Shown here: one piece after another, positions 19,114 through 28,260 of the stretch | Position numbering within the stretch: position 1 is the first letter of the stretch | Layout of the letters: every line of letters starts with the position of its first letter | Assembly (NCBI RefSeq): GCF_009857445.1 | Contig: NZ_WWCN01000005.1 | Span: 186,001-250,000, forward strand | Reading direction: 5' to 3' | Length of the DNA: 64,000 nt | Source: Duganella flavida | GTDB taxonomy: Bacteria > Pseudomonadota > Gammaproteobacteria > Burkholderiales > Burkholderiaceae_D | The notes under the pieces: model-generated | Told to the model about the DNA's origin: nothing | The model's input: only the letters and a program-made list of their open reading frames with translations | The model's database searches: none | Translations under genes and position numbers: made by a program

Positions 19114-20579
19114 GCCTGATCGTTGTTATCCAAGAAGATCGCCGGCAAGTAGATGGCCAGCGCACCGATCGCGCTCAGGAACCAGGTGCCGGAAAAATTC
19201 GCCAGCAGCGGGATCGCGTTCAGCGCCAGCATCATCCAGATGATGTACTTGGCGGTTTTGCGATAGCGGTTGTTGGCGAACGGCTGCGATTTCGACGGCG
19301 CTTTCATGCGGCCTTTGAATGCATCGCCGAACCACGCCTTCAGCTGGTCGGCCGATACTGGCGCGGAGCGCGACCACGTCATCTCCTGCGGCGTGGTCTC
19401 GGAGGCCAGCCGTAATTGGCCGGCTTCGAATTCGCTCACCACCGTGCTGTCGCCCACCGCGACGCGCCAATTGAAGGCGCCGACTGCGTAGGTCACGCGC
19501 GCCTGGTATGTGTATAACTGCGAAAATTGGACCTTATCCACAACCACATTCGGCGCGCCTGGCGCGTACGACATCGGCCACGACGCCAGCACGTTGGCGC
19601 CGGACCAGCCGTCGTTCGTCTCCACCAGCCAGGAGAAGCCGGAGCGCGGGCCGTACATCAGGTACTCGTTCCACTGCGTGCCTTCATCGTCGGCGCGACG
19701 CATCATGCCGATGATGGTGAATTCCTGGTTGTTGATTTTGGCGGTCGCGCCTAGTTCGAGCGTCAGTGGTACGGTGGCCACGCGTTCGCCCGCAGCGACG
19801 ACTTGCGCTTCCGGGCTGGCCGCATCGATCTGTGTGGCGCACGCTGGGCATACGAGATTGGCTGTTACGCCGGGCAGGTATTTGATCGGGCTACCGCAGG
19901 ATGGACAATCGAGTGCATCGAGCTTGCCGCGATAACGCCCGGCTGCGCGTTGGATGGTGTCGTCGTCGCGCAGCAGCTGGCATTGCAGGCTGTCCAGCGT
20001 GACGGCGATGCCGGTGTAGATGACGGGCCGTGGCGAGTCTGAATAATCGAGCGTGATGAATTCCACACCGCGCCGGAAATCCGCCACGCGCGCCTGATAG
20101 CCATCGCCGACCTTGAACGGCAGCTCGCCTTGTCCACCGATACAATCGGCGACGCGGATTTCGGCCGCCACATAAGGCGCGCCGTTGATTGGATAGTTCT
20201 GCCCCGGTTGCAGCTGTTCGAACGACGGTAGCTGCGCATCGCCCTGATACTCCGCCGTGATGGTGTACATGCCGGACGAATCGCCCAGCCACGAAGTTTT
20301 ACCGTCGTCGAAAAACAAATACCACTCGTTCCACATGCCGGCCGAATAGCGCAGCTGGATGCGGCCCACCACTGTGAACGGCCGCCCGCCAAGCACGCCG
20401 GCGGTGCCGATCTGGATCGGCGAATAGTCTTCCAGCACGGACGACATCTTGCCCAGGTCCTTGACCGCGTCCGCATCCTTGAGCACTCGCGTGCTGCAAT
20501 ACTCGCAGACCGCCATGACCGAGGCATGCGAGCGGAATTTGACCTCCGCGCCGCAGCTAGGGCAGGAAACGATTTGCAC
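19110..20579 (-). CDS. DUF4178 protein with two zinc ribbons and C-terminal membrane helices
   Basis: 489 residues. Two CxxC...CxxC zinc ribbons (CPSCGAEVKFRS...CEYCST at residues 6-31; CPSCGSPIKYLPG...CPACATQ near 225-250) each precede a DUF4178 beta-domain (NEWYLFFDDGKTSWLGDS and NEYLMYGPRSGFSWLVE). The last 45 residues contain two hydrophobic helices. DUF4178 proteins are of unknown biochemical function; in other genomes they sit with PspA-like, SPFH and DUF350 genes, which points to a membrane-stress complex. It is 4 nt from the SPFH gene and overlaps the 60-residue gene. Confidence 0.85.
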   Translation of the reverse strand: MQIVSCPSCGAEVKFRSHASVMAVCEYCSTRVLKDADAVKDLGKMSSVLEDYSPIQIGTAGVLGGRPFTVVGRIQLRYSAGMWNEWYLFFDDGKTSWLGDSSGMYTITAEYQGDAQLPSFEQLQPGQNYPINGAPYVAAEIRVADCIGGQGELPFKVGDGYQARVADFRRGVEFITLDYSDSPRPVIYTGIAVTLDSLQCQLLRDDDTIQRAAGRYRGKLDALDCPSCGSPIKYLPGVTANLVCPACATQIDAASPEAQVVAAGERVATVPLTLELGATAKINNQEFTIIGMMRRADDEGTQWNEYLMYGPRSGFSWLVETNDGWSGANVLASWPMSYAPGAPNVVVDKVQFSQLYTYQARVTYAVGAFNWRVAVGDSTVVSEFEAGQLRLASETTPQEMTWSRSAPVSADQLKAWFGDAFKGRMKAPSKSQPFANNRYRKTAKYIIWMMLALNAIPLLANFSGTWFLSAIGALAIYLPAIFLDNNDQA

Positions 20580-20583
20580 GCGC

Positions 20584-21606
20584 TTAGCCGATCAGTTTTT
20601 TCAGCAGTTCGGCCTTGGCGCTGTCGTAGTCGGCGGCCGAGATCAGGCCTTTATCGAGCAGGCCTTTGAGTTTTTCCAGACGCGCTTCGACTGAATCTTC
20701 GGCCGGTGCAGCAGCAGCCGGCGCAGGTGCCAGCGCCGCACCCATGCTCTGGCCAATCGCCTGGCCCACCGTCAAGCCGGCGCCGAGCCCCGCACCGATG
20801 CCGGCCAAACCGCCTTCATTCTGCGCTGCCAGCGGAATCGCGCTTGCTACCTGATACTTGGTGAAGCCTGCCATTTTGTCGGCGCTCAAGCCGCCTTTCA
20901 TGCTGGCCGAGATGCGCTCGTCCAGCGCCGCCTGCAGTTCTTCCGGCAAGCTGACGCTGGCCACATTGAATTCATCCAGCCCGATGCCGTAGCGTGCAAA
21001 TGCCGCCGTCAGGTCGCCCTTGACCTGCTGCGCCATCAAAGCCTGATTGGCCGCCATATCGAGGAAAGGCAGTTGTGAGGCACCGATCGAACTGGCCATG
21101 GTCGCCAGCAGGATGCCACGCAGCTGGTCTTCTACCTCATCGCGGGTATAGACCTCGCGCGTGCCGCTGATCTCCGAGAAGAAGGCGCGCGCATTGATCA
21201 CGCGGTACGAGTACATGCCGAAGGCGCGCACGCGCACCATGTCGAAATCTTTATCGCGGATGGTGATCGGCTGCGCCGTGCCCCATTTGCGGCCGGTCTG
21301 CACGCGGGTGCTGAAAAAATAGACGTCCGATTTGAACGGCGATGCAAACAGCTTGTCCCAGTTTTTCAGGTTGGTCAGCAGCGGCAGGGTTTGCGTGGTC
21401 AGCGTGTGGGTGCCGGGGCCGAACACGTCGGCTACCTGGCCTTCATTGACGAACACCGCTACCTGCGATTCGCGCACCACCAGCTGGCCGCCGTTCTGGA
21501 TCTCCTGGTCGGCCATCGGATAGCGCCATGCCAGCACGCCGTCGGTGTCCTCGTTCCATTGCAGTACATCGATAAACTGCTTCTTGATAAAGCTGCCGAT
21601 ACCCAT
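20584..21606 (-). CDS. SPFH/band-7 domain protein with C-terminal SHOCT (YdjI-like)
   Basis: 340 residues. The N-terminal 210 residues form an SPFH domain (VVRESQVAVFVNEGQVADVFGPGTHTL, partly quoted) of the type called virion-core-like or YdjI in B. subtilis. A Gly/Ala-rich linker (residues 255-300) leads to a SHOCT-type hairpin (LEKLKGLLDKGLISAADYDS). There is no N-terminal membrane helix, so membrane recruitment must come from a partner such as DUF350 or DUF4178. SPFH proteins build membrane-associated rings. It lies 12 nt after DUF350 in the same operon. Confidence 0.88.
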   Translation of the reverse strand: MGIGSFIKKQFIDVLQWNEDTDGVLAWRYPMADQEIQNGGQLVVRESQVAVFVNEGQVADVFGPGTHTLTTQTLPLLTNLKNWDKLFASPFKSDVYFFSTRVQTGRKWGTAQPITIRDKDFDMVRVRAFGMYSYRVINARAFFSEISGTREVYTRDEVEDQLRGILLATMASSIGASQLPFLDMAANQALMAQQVKGDLTAAFARYGIGLDEFNVASVSLPEELQAALDERISASMKGGLSADKMAGFTKYQVASAIPLAAQNEGGLAGIGAGLGAGLTVGQAIGQSMGAALAPAPAAAAPAEDSVEARLEKLKGLLDKGLISAADYDSAKAELLKKLIG

Positions 21607-21618
21607 GATGGTCCTCGC

Positions 21619-22005
21619 TTACGAAATGCAGGCGCCGTTGATAACGCCGATGGAAATAGAGATGGCGGACAGCAGGCCGCCAAACGCAGTGTTATTGGCC
21701 TCGATCTGGTCCTTCGACATATTCAGCACGCGGGTGGTGATGGCATAGGCCAGCATCTGCACCACCATCGCACCGAAGGCCCAGGCGAAAAATTCACGGT
21801 AATCAGCAGTATGAATCAGCGCCGAACCGATGGTGAAGGAAAAACCTATCAGCGCTCCGCCCAGCGATAGCGCCGCTGCCTGGTTGCCTTGGCGGATCAG
21901 CAGCACCTCGTCGAAGGGCGTCATCCACGTGTAAGCCTTGAAGAACACCGCCAGCAGCAAAGCCGCCAGCAACAGGTGAACCAGATAGTTTAGGATGGCA
22001 GGCAC
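21619..22005 (-). CDS. DUF350 inner-membrane protein
   Basis: 128 residues with four membrane helices and the DUF350 pattern: an internal repeat of two helix pairs, with GNQAAALSLGGALIGF in the first and EANNTAFGGLLSAISISIGVIN in the second. Function is unknown; it is repeatedly found beside SPFH, DUF4178 and polyamine genes. First gene of the leftward operon, starting 61 bp from the divergent aminopropyltransferase gene. Confidence 0.9.
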   Translation of the reverse strand: MPAILNYLVHLLLAALLLAVFFKAYTWMTPFDEVLLIRQGNQAAALSLGGALIGFSFTIGSALIHTADYREFFAWAFGAMVVQMLAYAITTRVLNMSKDQIEANNTAFGGLLSAISISIGVINGACIS

Positions 22006-22027
22006 GGCGCACCTTCAGGTAAAGTGG

Positions 22028-22042
22028 CGAATTGACAATTCG
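22028..22042. promoter_or_regulatory. Perfect 15-bp palindrome between the two polyamine/SPFH operons
   Basis: CGAATTG A CAATTCG, seven base pairs each side of a single central A. It is the only strong dyad in the 61-bp divergent gap and contains TTGACA (22032-22037), a -35-like word pointing toward the aminopropyltransferase gene. Likely an operator shared by both arms; the regulator is not in the immediate neighbourhood. Confidence 0.6.
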
Positions 22043-22066
22043 TTGATAATAAAGCAAACGAGCTAA

Positions 22067-23578
22067 ATGACCAAAAAGATTCTGATCCTGTCTGTCTTCG
22101 TGGTGGCCTCCTGCGGGCTGGCGTATGAGTTGATTGCCGGCGCGCTGTCCAGCTACCTGCTGGGCGACTCCGTGCTGCAGTTCTCCACCATTATCGGATG
22201 CTACCTGTTTGCGATGGGCGTGGGCGCGCATTTCTCAAAGTATGTGCGCGATGAGGATGTGCTGTCGCGCTTTGTCGATATCGAGCTGGCCGTGGGCTTG
22301 GTGGGTGGCCTGTCGGCGGCGGTGCTGTTCCTGACTTTCTCGTGGATGTCGGCGCCGTTTCGCACGCTGCTTTACACGATGGTGTTTTTGATCGGCGTGT
22401 TTGTCGGTATGGAGGTGCCGTTGGTGATGCGTGCGCTGAATGCGCGGCAGACGGAATTCAATGAATTGGTCAGCAAGGTGCTGACGTTTGATTATCTCGG
22501 CGCGCTGGCGGTGTCGCTGCTATTCCCGCTGGTGCTGGCGCCGTATCTTGGCCTGGTGCGCACTGGATTTTTATTCGGGATGCTGAATGTCGGCGTGGCC
22601 CTGTGGACAATCAAGGCGTTTTCCACAGAGCTGAAAAATGTCACGGGACGCATGCTGCGTGCTTGTGCGGTGCTGTGCGCTTTGGTGTTCGGTTTTGCCT
22701 TTGCCGACAAGCTGACTTACTGGGGCGAGCACGGTTTGTTCGGCGACGAGATTGTGTTTGCGACTACCACTCCGTATCAGCGCCTGGTCATCACCAAGTG
22801 GAAGGACGATACGCGCCTCTACATCAACGGCAACCTGCAATTCTCCTCGCGCGACGAGTACCGCTATCACGAGGCGCTGGTGCATCCGGTGCTGCAGCCT
22901 TTGCCTTGGGCGAAGCGGGTGCTGGTGCTGGGCGGCGGCGATGGTCTGGCGCTGCGCGAGATCCTGCGCTATCCAAATATCGAACATGTGACGCTGGTGG
23001 ATCTCGATCCCGCCATGACCGGCGCCTTCACGCATCGCGAAGAACTGGTGAAGCTCAATCATGGCTCCTTCAGCGACAAGCGCGTGCAGGTGGTGAACGC
23101 CGATGCGGCGATCTGGCTGCAGCATAACGACGATATGTTCGATGCGGTGATTGTGGATTTCCCCGATCCGTCCAGCTTCGCGCTCGGCAAACTGTATTCG
23201 GTGCCGTTTTACGGCATGGTGCGTAAGCACTTGTCGGCGAATGGTTTGATGGTGGTGCAGTCGACGTCACCATTCTTTGCGCCGCATGCTTACTGGACTA
23301 TCGACGCCACGTTGCGCGAAGTGGGCTTGAAGACGTATCCGTATCACGCTTACGTGCCATCGTTCGGCGAATGGGGCTTTATCCTGGCGACGCCGCAAGC
23401 ACAGTACACGCCGCCCACCAGCTACCGCCTGCCGATGCGCTACCTGAACGCCGACACCACGCGCGAGATGTTCATCTTCCCGCCCGATATGAAGCCGATG
23501 GCGATGGAGCCGAATCGCCTCAACACGCAGTCGCTCGTGCATGAATTCGAGCAGGACTGGCGTCGGGTGATACGCTGA
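22067..23578 (+). CDS. Membrane-embedded spermidine-synthase-like aminopropyltransferase
   Basis: 503 residues. The first 215 hold about seven membrane helices (CGLAYELIAGALSSYLLG opening). The soluble C-terminal domain is a spermidine-synthase fold: GGGDG at residues 289-293, LVDLDPAMT, NADAAIW and the catalytic-loop DFPDPSS, where soluble SpeE has D-x-D-D. It should transfer an aminopropyl group from decarboxylated SAM, which speD in the opposite arm can supply; acceptor is unknown. The stop overlaps the start of the FAD oxidoreductase by 1 nt (TGATG), so the pair is coupled. Confidence 0.88.
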   Translation: MTKKILILSVFVVASCGLAYELIAGALSSYLLGDSVLQFSTIIGCYLFAMGVGAHFSKYVRDEDVLSRFVDIELAVGLVGGLSAAVLFLTFSWMSAPFRTLLYTMVFLIGVFVGMEVPLVMRALNARQTEFNELVSKVLTFDYLGALAVSLLFPLVLAPYLGLVRTGFLFGMLNVGVALWTIKAFSTELKNVTGRMLRACAVLCALVFGFAFADKLTYWGEHGLFGDEIVFATTTPYQRLVITKWKDDTRLYINGNLQFSSRDEYRYHEALVHPVLQPLPWAKRVLVLGGGDGLALREILRYPNIEHVTLVDLDPAMTGAFTHREELVKLNHGSFSDKRVQVVNADAAIWLQHNDDMFDAVIVDFPDPSSFALGKLYSVPFYGMVRKHLSANGLMVVQSTSPFFAPHAYWTIDATLREVGLKTYPYHAYVPSFGEWGFILATPQAQYTPPTSYRLPMRYLNADTTREMFIFPPDMKPMAMEPNRLNTQSLVHEFEQDWRRVIR

Positions 23579-25188
23579 TGCTGCGCCGATCCTTTCTCGT
23601 CTGGGCTGGCGCTACCGGGCTGACTGCGGCCGGCAGCGGCCTGGCGTTCCAGCGCTGGCAGGAGATCACGCCGACGCTGCATTACGTCGGCCGCGACGAA
23701 GGCCACTTCCTGCGCGACCGTCGCGCGCTGCCGCCGCCATCGCAAGTTATCCACACCGATGTCGTTATCCTCGGCTCGGGCGTGTCCGGCCTCACCGCTG
23801 CGTGGAAGCTGAAAAAACTCGGCAAAACGGATGTGCTGATGATTGACGGTCCGCAGCCTTACGGTAACGCGGCCGGCGGCGCGTTTGGCGAGTACGAGTA
23901 TCCAACCGGTGCGCATTATTTGCCGCTGCCATCGCCGGAATCGACGCACGTGCGTGAAATCCTCGCGGACCTCGGCATTATTCAAAAAGATGCGATGGCC
24001 GAGAAGCCTTACTACGACGAGCGCTTTATCCTGCACGCGCCGGAAGAACGCCTGCTGTTCAACGGCCATTGGCAGGAAGGCTTTATCCCCACCGACGGCG
24101 TGCCGCAGTGGGAACGCGATGAGCACAAGCGCTTCTTCGATGAAGTCAATCGCCTGCGCCAGACGCGCGGTGCGGATGGCCGCCGCATCTTTGTGTTCCC
24201 GACCATGATGTCGTCGGAAGATCCGCTGTGGCAGGCGTTGGACCGCATCTCGCTCAAGCAGTGGATGGATCAAAACGGCTACAAGTCGCCGACGCTGCAC
24301 TGGTATCTGAACTACTGCTGCCGCGACGATTACGGCACGCGCTACGACAAGGTGTCGGCATGGGCAGGTCTGCATTACTACTGCAGCCGCTGGGGGCAAG
24401 CTGCCAACGCTGGCAACGGCGCGTGGCTCACATGGCCGGGAGGCTTGCAGCCGCTGGCTTCCGGTATGGAGCGCGCGGCTGCGGTGAAGCGCATGGCCGG
24501 CACTGCGGTGTCGCTGAAAAAAACGGCAGATGGCGTGGAAGCCCTGTGCTTCAAGCTCGAAAACGGCCAGCCAAGCAGCTATCTGGTGCGCGCCCGCAAA
24601 GCCATTTGCGCCATGCCGACCTATGTGGCGGCGCGAGTGGTGGAAAACATCGGCGAATATGGTTTTGACGCCGCCAAGCACGCGCCAGAATACGCGCCGT
24701 GGATAGTGGCGAACTTTCTGCTCAAGCGCTTCCCGGAAGAGTTACCGAGCCAGCCGCTATGCTGGGATAACGTGGTGTACAGCGAACCGGGACTGGGCTT
24801 TGTGGTCTCCACCCACCAGGACATTCGTGTGCAGCCGCCGGAGAAGACGGTGTTCAGCGCCTACGTCGCGCTGTCCGACCGCAAGGCCAGCAGCGCCCGT
24901 GGCTGGATGGCGTCCGCCAAGCCGGAAGAGTTGCTGGCGCTGGCCAGCGCCGATTTAAAAACCGCTTACGGCGCGCAGTTTGCTTCGTGCGTCGAGCGTG
25001 TCGATATCACTTTGCGCGGCCATGCGATGGCCGTCCCGTGGCCCAACTTCCGCAGCAACGCCGGCATGAAGGCGTTGCGTGAAGTCGATGGACCGATCTT
25101 GTTTGCCCACGCCGATTTGTCCGGCTTCTCCGTGTTCGAGGAAGCCGCTTGGTGGGGCTACCGTGCGGCGCAGCTGGCCGCCAAATGA
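23578..25188 (+). CDS. FAD-dependent amine-oxidase-like oxidoreductase with export signal
   Basis: 536 residues. The N-terminus LRRSFLVWAGATGLTAAGSG fits a Tat-type signal (RRxFL then hydrophobic). Residues 60-95 carry the dinucleotide fold VVILGSGVSGLTAAWKLKKLG with GxGxxG from G66. A C-terminal FAD-contact segment lies in the last 40 residues (LFAHADLSGFSVFEEAAWWGYRAA region). The overall class is flavin amine oxidase/protoporphyrinogen-oxidase-like. Coupling to the aminopropyltransferase suggests that it oxidises the polyamine product or a related amine in the periplasm; that is inference. Confidence 0.8.
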   Translation: MLRRSFLVWAGATGLTAAGSGLAFQRWQEITPTLHYVGRDEGHFLRDRRALPPPSQVIHTDVVILGSGVSGLTAAWKLKKLGKTDVLMIDGPQPYGNAAGGAFGEYEYPTGAHYLPLPSPESTHVREILADLGIIQKDAMAEKPYYDERFILHAPEERLLFNGHWQEGFIPTDGVPQWERDEHKRFFDEVNRLRQTRGADGRRIFVFPTMMSSEDPLWQALDRISLKQWMDQNGYKSPTLHWYLNYCCRDDYGTRYDKVSAWAGLHYYCSRWGQAANAGNGAWLTWPGGLQPLASGMERAAAVKRMAGTAVSLKKTADGVEALCFKLENGQPSSYLVRARKAICAMPTYVAARVVENIGEYGFDAAKHAPEYAPWIVANFLLKRFPEELPSQPLCWDNVVYSEPGLGFVVSTHQDIRVQPPEKTVFSAYVALSDRKASSARGWMASAKPEELLALASADLKTAYGAQFASCVERVDITLRGHAMAVPWPNFRSNAGMKALREVDGPILFAHADLSGFSVFEEAAWWGYRAAQLAAK

Positions 25189-25200
25189 TAGGCTGAACTC

Positions 25201-26043
25201 ATGACACATAATGCCCGCCAGCGCTTCCGCGCTACGCCAAAACTCAAACTGCGCGACAAGGACGCTGACGATGCGGCCTTCTCCAGCCGCGCCGCCAATC
25301 CCAAACTCAGTAAGTCGCGCGGCAAGGCGCTCGATTTGCAGCGCACCGCCGCGCTGATCGACCGCATCGCCGCCTTGCAGGACAAGCTGTATGCGCAGCG
25401 CAAGCAGAAGGTGCTGCTGGTCTTGCAGGGTATGGACACCGCCGGCAAGGACGGCACGGTGCGCGCCATGTTCAACAGGATTAGTCCAATGGGCCTGCGC
25501 GCCGTACCTTTCAAGGCGCCGACCGATAACGAACTGGCGCACGATTATCTGTGGCGCGTGCACCAGCATGTGCCTATGCTGGGCGAGATCGCCATTTTCA
25601 ATCGCAGCCATTACGAGGATGTGCTGATCACCCGCGTGCAAGGCTGGATCGACGACGACGAGTGCCAGCGCCGCTACGCGCAGATCCGCGATTTCGAACG
25701 CATGCTGGCGGAAACTGGCACGGTGATCGTGAAAGTGTTCCTGCACATCTCGAAGGAAGAACAGCGCGAGCGCTTGCAGGAGCGTCTCGATGATCCGGAC
25801 AAGCAGTGGAAATTCAATCCGGAAGACATCAAGCAGCGCGCCAAGTGGGATGACTACCAGCGCGTTTACGAAAAGGCGATCCGCGAAACCAACGCACCGC
25901 ATGCGCCCTGGTACATCGTGCCGGCCAACTCCAAGACACATCGCAACCTGGTGATCGCCAGCCTGTTGCTGGAGACTTTAGAAGGCATGGAGCTCAGTTA
26001 TCCACCGCCGCATCCCGACCTGTCTTCGTTCACGGTGGAGTAA
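25201..26043 (+). CDS. Polyphosphate kinase 2 family phosphotransferase
   Basis: 280 residues, a single PPK2 domain. Walker A GMDTAGKDG is at residues 77-85, with the lid-region arginines and FNRSHYEDVL (Walker B block) and KFNPEDIKQRAKWDDY all conserved. PPK2 enzymes transfer phosphate between polyphosphate and nucleoside mono- or diphosphates; subclass cannot be settled by eye. It begins 12 nt after the FAD oxidoreductase and could be the third gene of that operon. It overlaps the convergent depolymerase gene by 14 nt. Confidence 0.92.
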   Translation: MTHNARQRFRATPKLKLRDKDADDAAFSSRAANPKLSKSRGKALDLQRTAALIDRIAALQDKLYAQRKQKVLLVLQGMDTAGKDGTVRAMFNRISPMGLRAVPFKAPTDNELAHDYLWRVHQHVPMLGEIAIFNRSHYEDVLITRVQGWIDDDECQRRYAQIRDFERMLAETGTVIVKVFLHISKEEQRERLQERLDDPDKQWKFNPEDIKQRAKWDDYQRVYEKAIRETNAPHAPWYIVPANSKTHRNLVIASLLLETLEGMELSYPPPHPDLSSFTVE

Positions 26044-27046
26044 GGCCGGTCAGGCGGTCAACCATGCGCTTGACGGCGGCCATCTGGCGGCCGGATTTTT
26101 GCGCGTAGCGCGAGTCGTCGTAAGCGAACCAATCCCAGCACGCGTTGGGGTTGGCGAAGGTGGCGCTGGCCTGCGGGTACAAAATCATCATGCGGTTGAA
26201 ATCGGCCCACGCGTTGTAGCCGGCGTGGCGCACGAACGCTGTGCCGATGGCGTCCGTATTTTGCAGGCAGCCGTGGAAGACCACGTGCAGCTTGCAGCCT
26301 TGTCCGCCAGTGCTGTCACAGGACGGCGGCACGTACAGATAGCCGAAATCCGCCATGCCGTGCCAGGTGGGTAAGGAGATGAATTCCGATTGGTCGAAGG
26401 CGATGAAGCGGCCATTCAAGGGGCCGCTGTTGCGCGCGGATAGCGGGCCGTAGATCCAGTTCAGCAACTCGCCGGCGGCGTCGACATTGCAGTTGTTGAT
26501 GTAGGGCGTGCCGAGCGTGAGGCAGCTGTTGCCGTAGCTGTCGGTGGGCATGGCGTGTTCGGCGTTGATGGTGCGCTGGTAGGAGATGTGGCTGGCGCTG
26601 ATGTAGTGGCGGTAGTAGGTTTTCAGGTCATTCATCACCGGCTGCGGCACCACGGAATCGGCGCTGCCAGAGAACATCCACACGCGATGGTTGGCCAGTG
26701 CGCTGGTGGGATCGATGGTTTGCGAGGCGGCGAACCAGTCGGTGATGGCGATCAGGTCGTTCACATGGGTGCCGCCCGCGTGTACGTGGCAGGTGAGCAG
26801 CTCGTTGGTGCAGCTGCAGCTGGTGGTGGCGGTAAGCACGCTGCCTTGCGAACAGAAATACGGGCCGCCGGCGATCACGCCCGCGCCCACCACGGTGCGC
26901 GAAAAGGCGATTTCGAACTGCACCGCCATGTAAGCGCCGGACGAGAGCCCGGATACGCTGACCTGTCCGGCACGCATCGCAGGCAATGACGCTACCTGTG
27001 CCTGTGCGGCACTGATCCAGAGCAACAGCATCCATAAAGCGCGCAT
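26030..27046 (-). CDS. Extracellular PHA/PHB depolymerase-type esterase
   Basis: 338 residues with a signal peptide cut near AQAQ (residue 17). The lipase box is GLSSG with nucleophile S35, placed unusually near the N-terminus as in type-2 catalytic-domain depolymerases, and HVVFHGCLQNTDAIGT is the oxyanion region. Many cysteines (about ten) fit an exported disulfide-bonded enzyme. It probably cleaves short-chain polyhydroxyalkanoate or a related polyester. The ATG at 27046 follows GGGAGG; an upstream in-frame ATG at 27079 lacks a good ribosome site. Confidence 0.85.
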   Translation of the reverse strand: MRALWMLLLWISAAQAQVASLPAMRAGQVSVSGLSSGAYMAVQFEIAFSRTVVGAGVIAGGPYFCSQGSVLTATTSCSCTNELLTCHVHAGGTHVNDLIAITDWFAASQTIDPTSALANHRVWMFSGSADSVVPQPVMNDLKTYYRHYISASHISYQRTINAEHAMPTDSYGNSCLTLGTPYINNCNVDAAGELLNWIYGPLSARNSGPLNGRFIAFDQSEFISLPTWHGMADFGYLYVPPSCDSTGGQGCKLHVVFHGCLQNTDAIGTAFVRHAGYNAWADFNRMMILYPQASATFANPNACWDWFAYDDSRYAQKSGRQMAAVKRMVDRLTGLTPP

Positions 27047-27167
27047 GGCCGCCTCCCACCACCAAGGTAACTCTGTCATGGGGACTTTGCTTAATCTGGC
27101 TCAATCGTGCGAGGGGCACTAATTTGGACTAGAATGAATTTTCTTTCATTCTTTCCTCCCGACCACC

Positions 27168-27773
27168 ATGTCCAAATCCATCGCCCAGCTGTGCCTCGTT
27201 TCCTCGCTGACCGTGCTGGCCAGCGCCTCCGCCTTTGCGCAAGCACCGGCCGCTGCGCCAGCCACTCCGGCTGCGGCGCCGGCTGCGGGCAGCTGCCCGG
27301 CCATCCTCAAGCAAACCTTCAAGCGTTTGCAAGACGACAGTCCACAAGACCTGTGCCAGTACTCGGGCAAGGTGATTCTGGTGGTCAACACCGCCAGCTA
27401 CTGCGGCTTCACCAACCAGTACGAGGGGCTGGAAGGCCTGTACGCCAAATACGGCAGCAAGGGCCTGGTGGTGCTGGGCTTCCCGTCGAATGACTTCGGC
27501 CAGCAGGAGCCGGGCTCGAGCAAGGAAATCGCCGATTTCTGCTACAACACCTACGGTGTGAAATTCCCGATGTTTGCCAAGTCGGTGGTGTCGGGCAAAG
27601 AGCCTAACCCGCTGTTTGCCAATCTGATCAAGATTACCGGCAAAGCCCCGGCGTGGAATTTCCATAAATACCTGATCGATCGCCAAGGCAACGTAGTCAC
27701 CAACTTCGGCAGCAAGACCACGCCGAACGACAAGCAACTGGTCAGCGCTGTCGAAAAAGCCCTCGGCTCCTAA
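27168..27773 (+). CDS. Exported glutathione peroxidase family protein
   Basis: 201 residues: signal peptide to about ASAFAQ (residue 25), an Ala/Pro linker, then a GPx/thioredoxin-fold domain with peroxidatic C79 in NTASYCGFT, the glutamine of FPSNDFGQQEPG, and the tryptophan of WNFHKYLID. The usual catalytic set Cys-Gln-Trp is complete. Being periplasmic, it is more likely thioredoxin-like or thiol-dependent than glutathione-dependent. It ends 4 nt into the convergent rhodanese gene. Confidence 0.92.
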   Translation: MSKSIAQLCLVSSLTVLASASAFAQAPAAAPATPAAAPAAGSCPAILKQTFKRLQDDSPQDLCQYSGKVILVVNTASYCGFTNQYEGLEGLYAKYGSKGLVVLGFPSNDFGQQEPGSSKEIADFCYNTYGVKFPMFAKSVVSGKEPNPLFANLIKITGKAPAWNFHKYLIDRQGNVVTNFGSKTTPNDKQLVSAVEKALGS

Positions 27774-28162
27774 GCACCTACCAGCTCGAAGCCTTCATCG
27801 AGCCAACCGGTAATCCCGCCCGGCATCACCTTGACCGGGCGGCCCAGCTGCGCCAGCCGCACGGCGGCACGGGCCGCGCCATTGCAGTGCGGTCCGGCGC
27901 AATACACCACGAACAGCGTATCGGCCGGGAATTCGGCGATCTTCGAGCCAATGATCTTGCGGTGCGCCAGGTCCAGCGCGCCCGGCACGTGGCCGGCCGC
28001 GTATTTCTCCGTGCCGCGCACATCCAGCAATACGAAATCCTGCTTGCCGCTGGTGAGCGCATCGTGCAGGTCCCAGCAATCGGTCTCAAAGCTGAAACTG
28101 GCTTCGAAATGGGCCAGGGCGGCGGCGCTGTCGGCGGCGGGGATGGCGGTGACGAGGGACAT
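27770..28162 (-). CDS. Rhodanese-like domain protein
   Basis: 130 residues forming one rhodanese domain. The active-site cysteine is C88 in VVYCAGPHCNGA, and the CDC25-like LLDVRGTEKYAAGHVPGAL precedes it. It probably moves sulfane sulfur or acts as a sensor. The ATG at 28162 follows AAAGGAGAACC. It is divergent from the FtrA-type regulator, a pairing common in proteobacteria, so that regulator is the likely controller. Confidence 0.92.
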   Translation of the reverse strand: MSLVTAIPAADSAAALAHFEASFSFETDCWDLHDALTSGKQDFVLLDVRGTEKYAAGHVPGALDLAHRKIIGSKIAEFPADTLFVVYCAGPHCNGAARAAVRLAQLGRPVKVMPGGITGWLDEGFELVGA

Positions 28163-28260
28163 GGCGGTTCTCCTTTGGTGATGAACGAATGAGCACATTG
28201 TGGCCTTGCGCCGCTGCGGCCAGAAGTGGCGCGTATGCCATACTGCGGTAAGATTACGCC

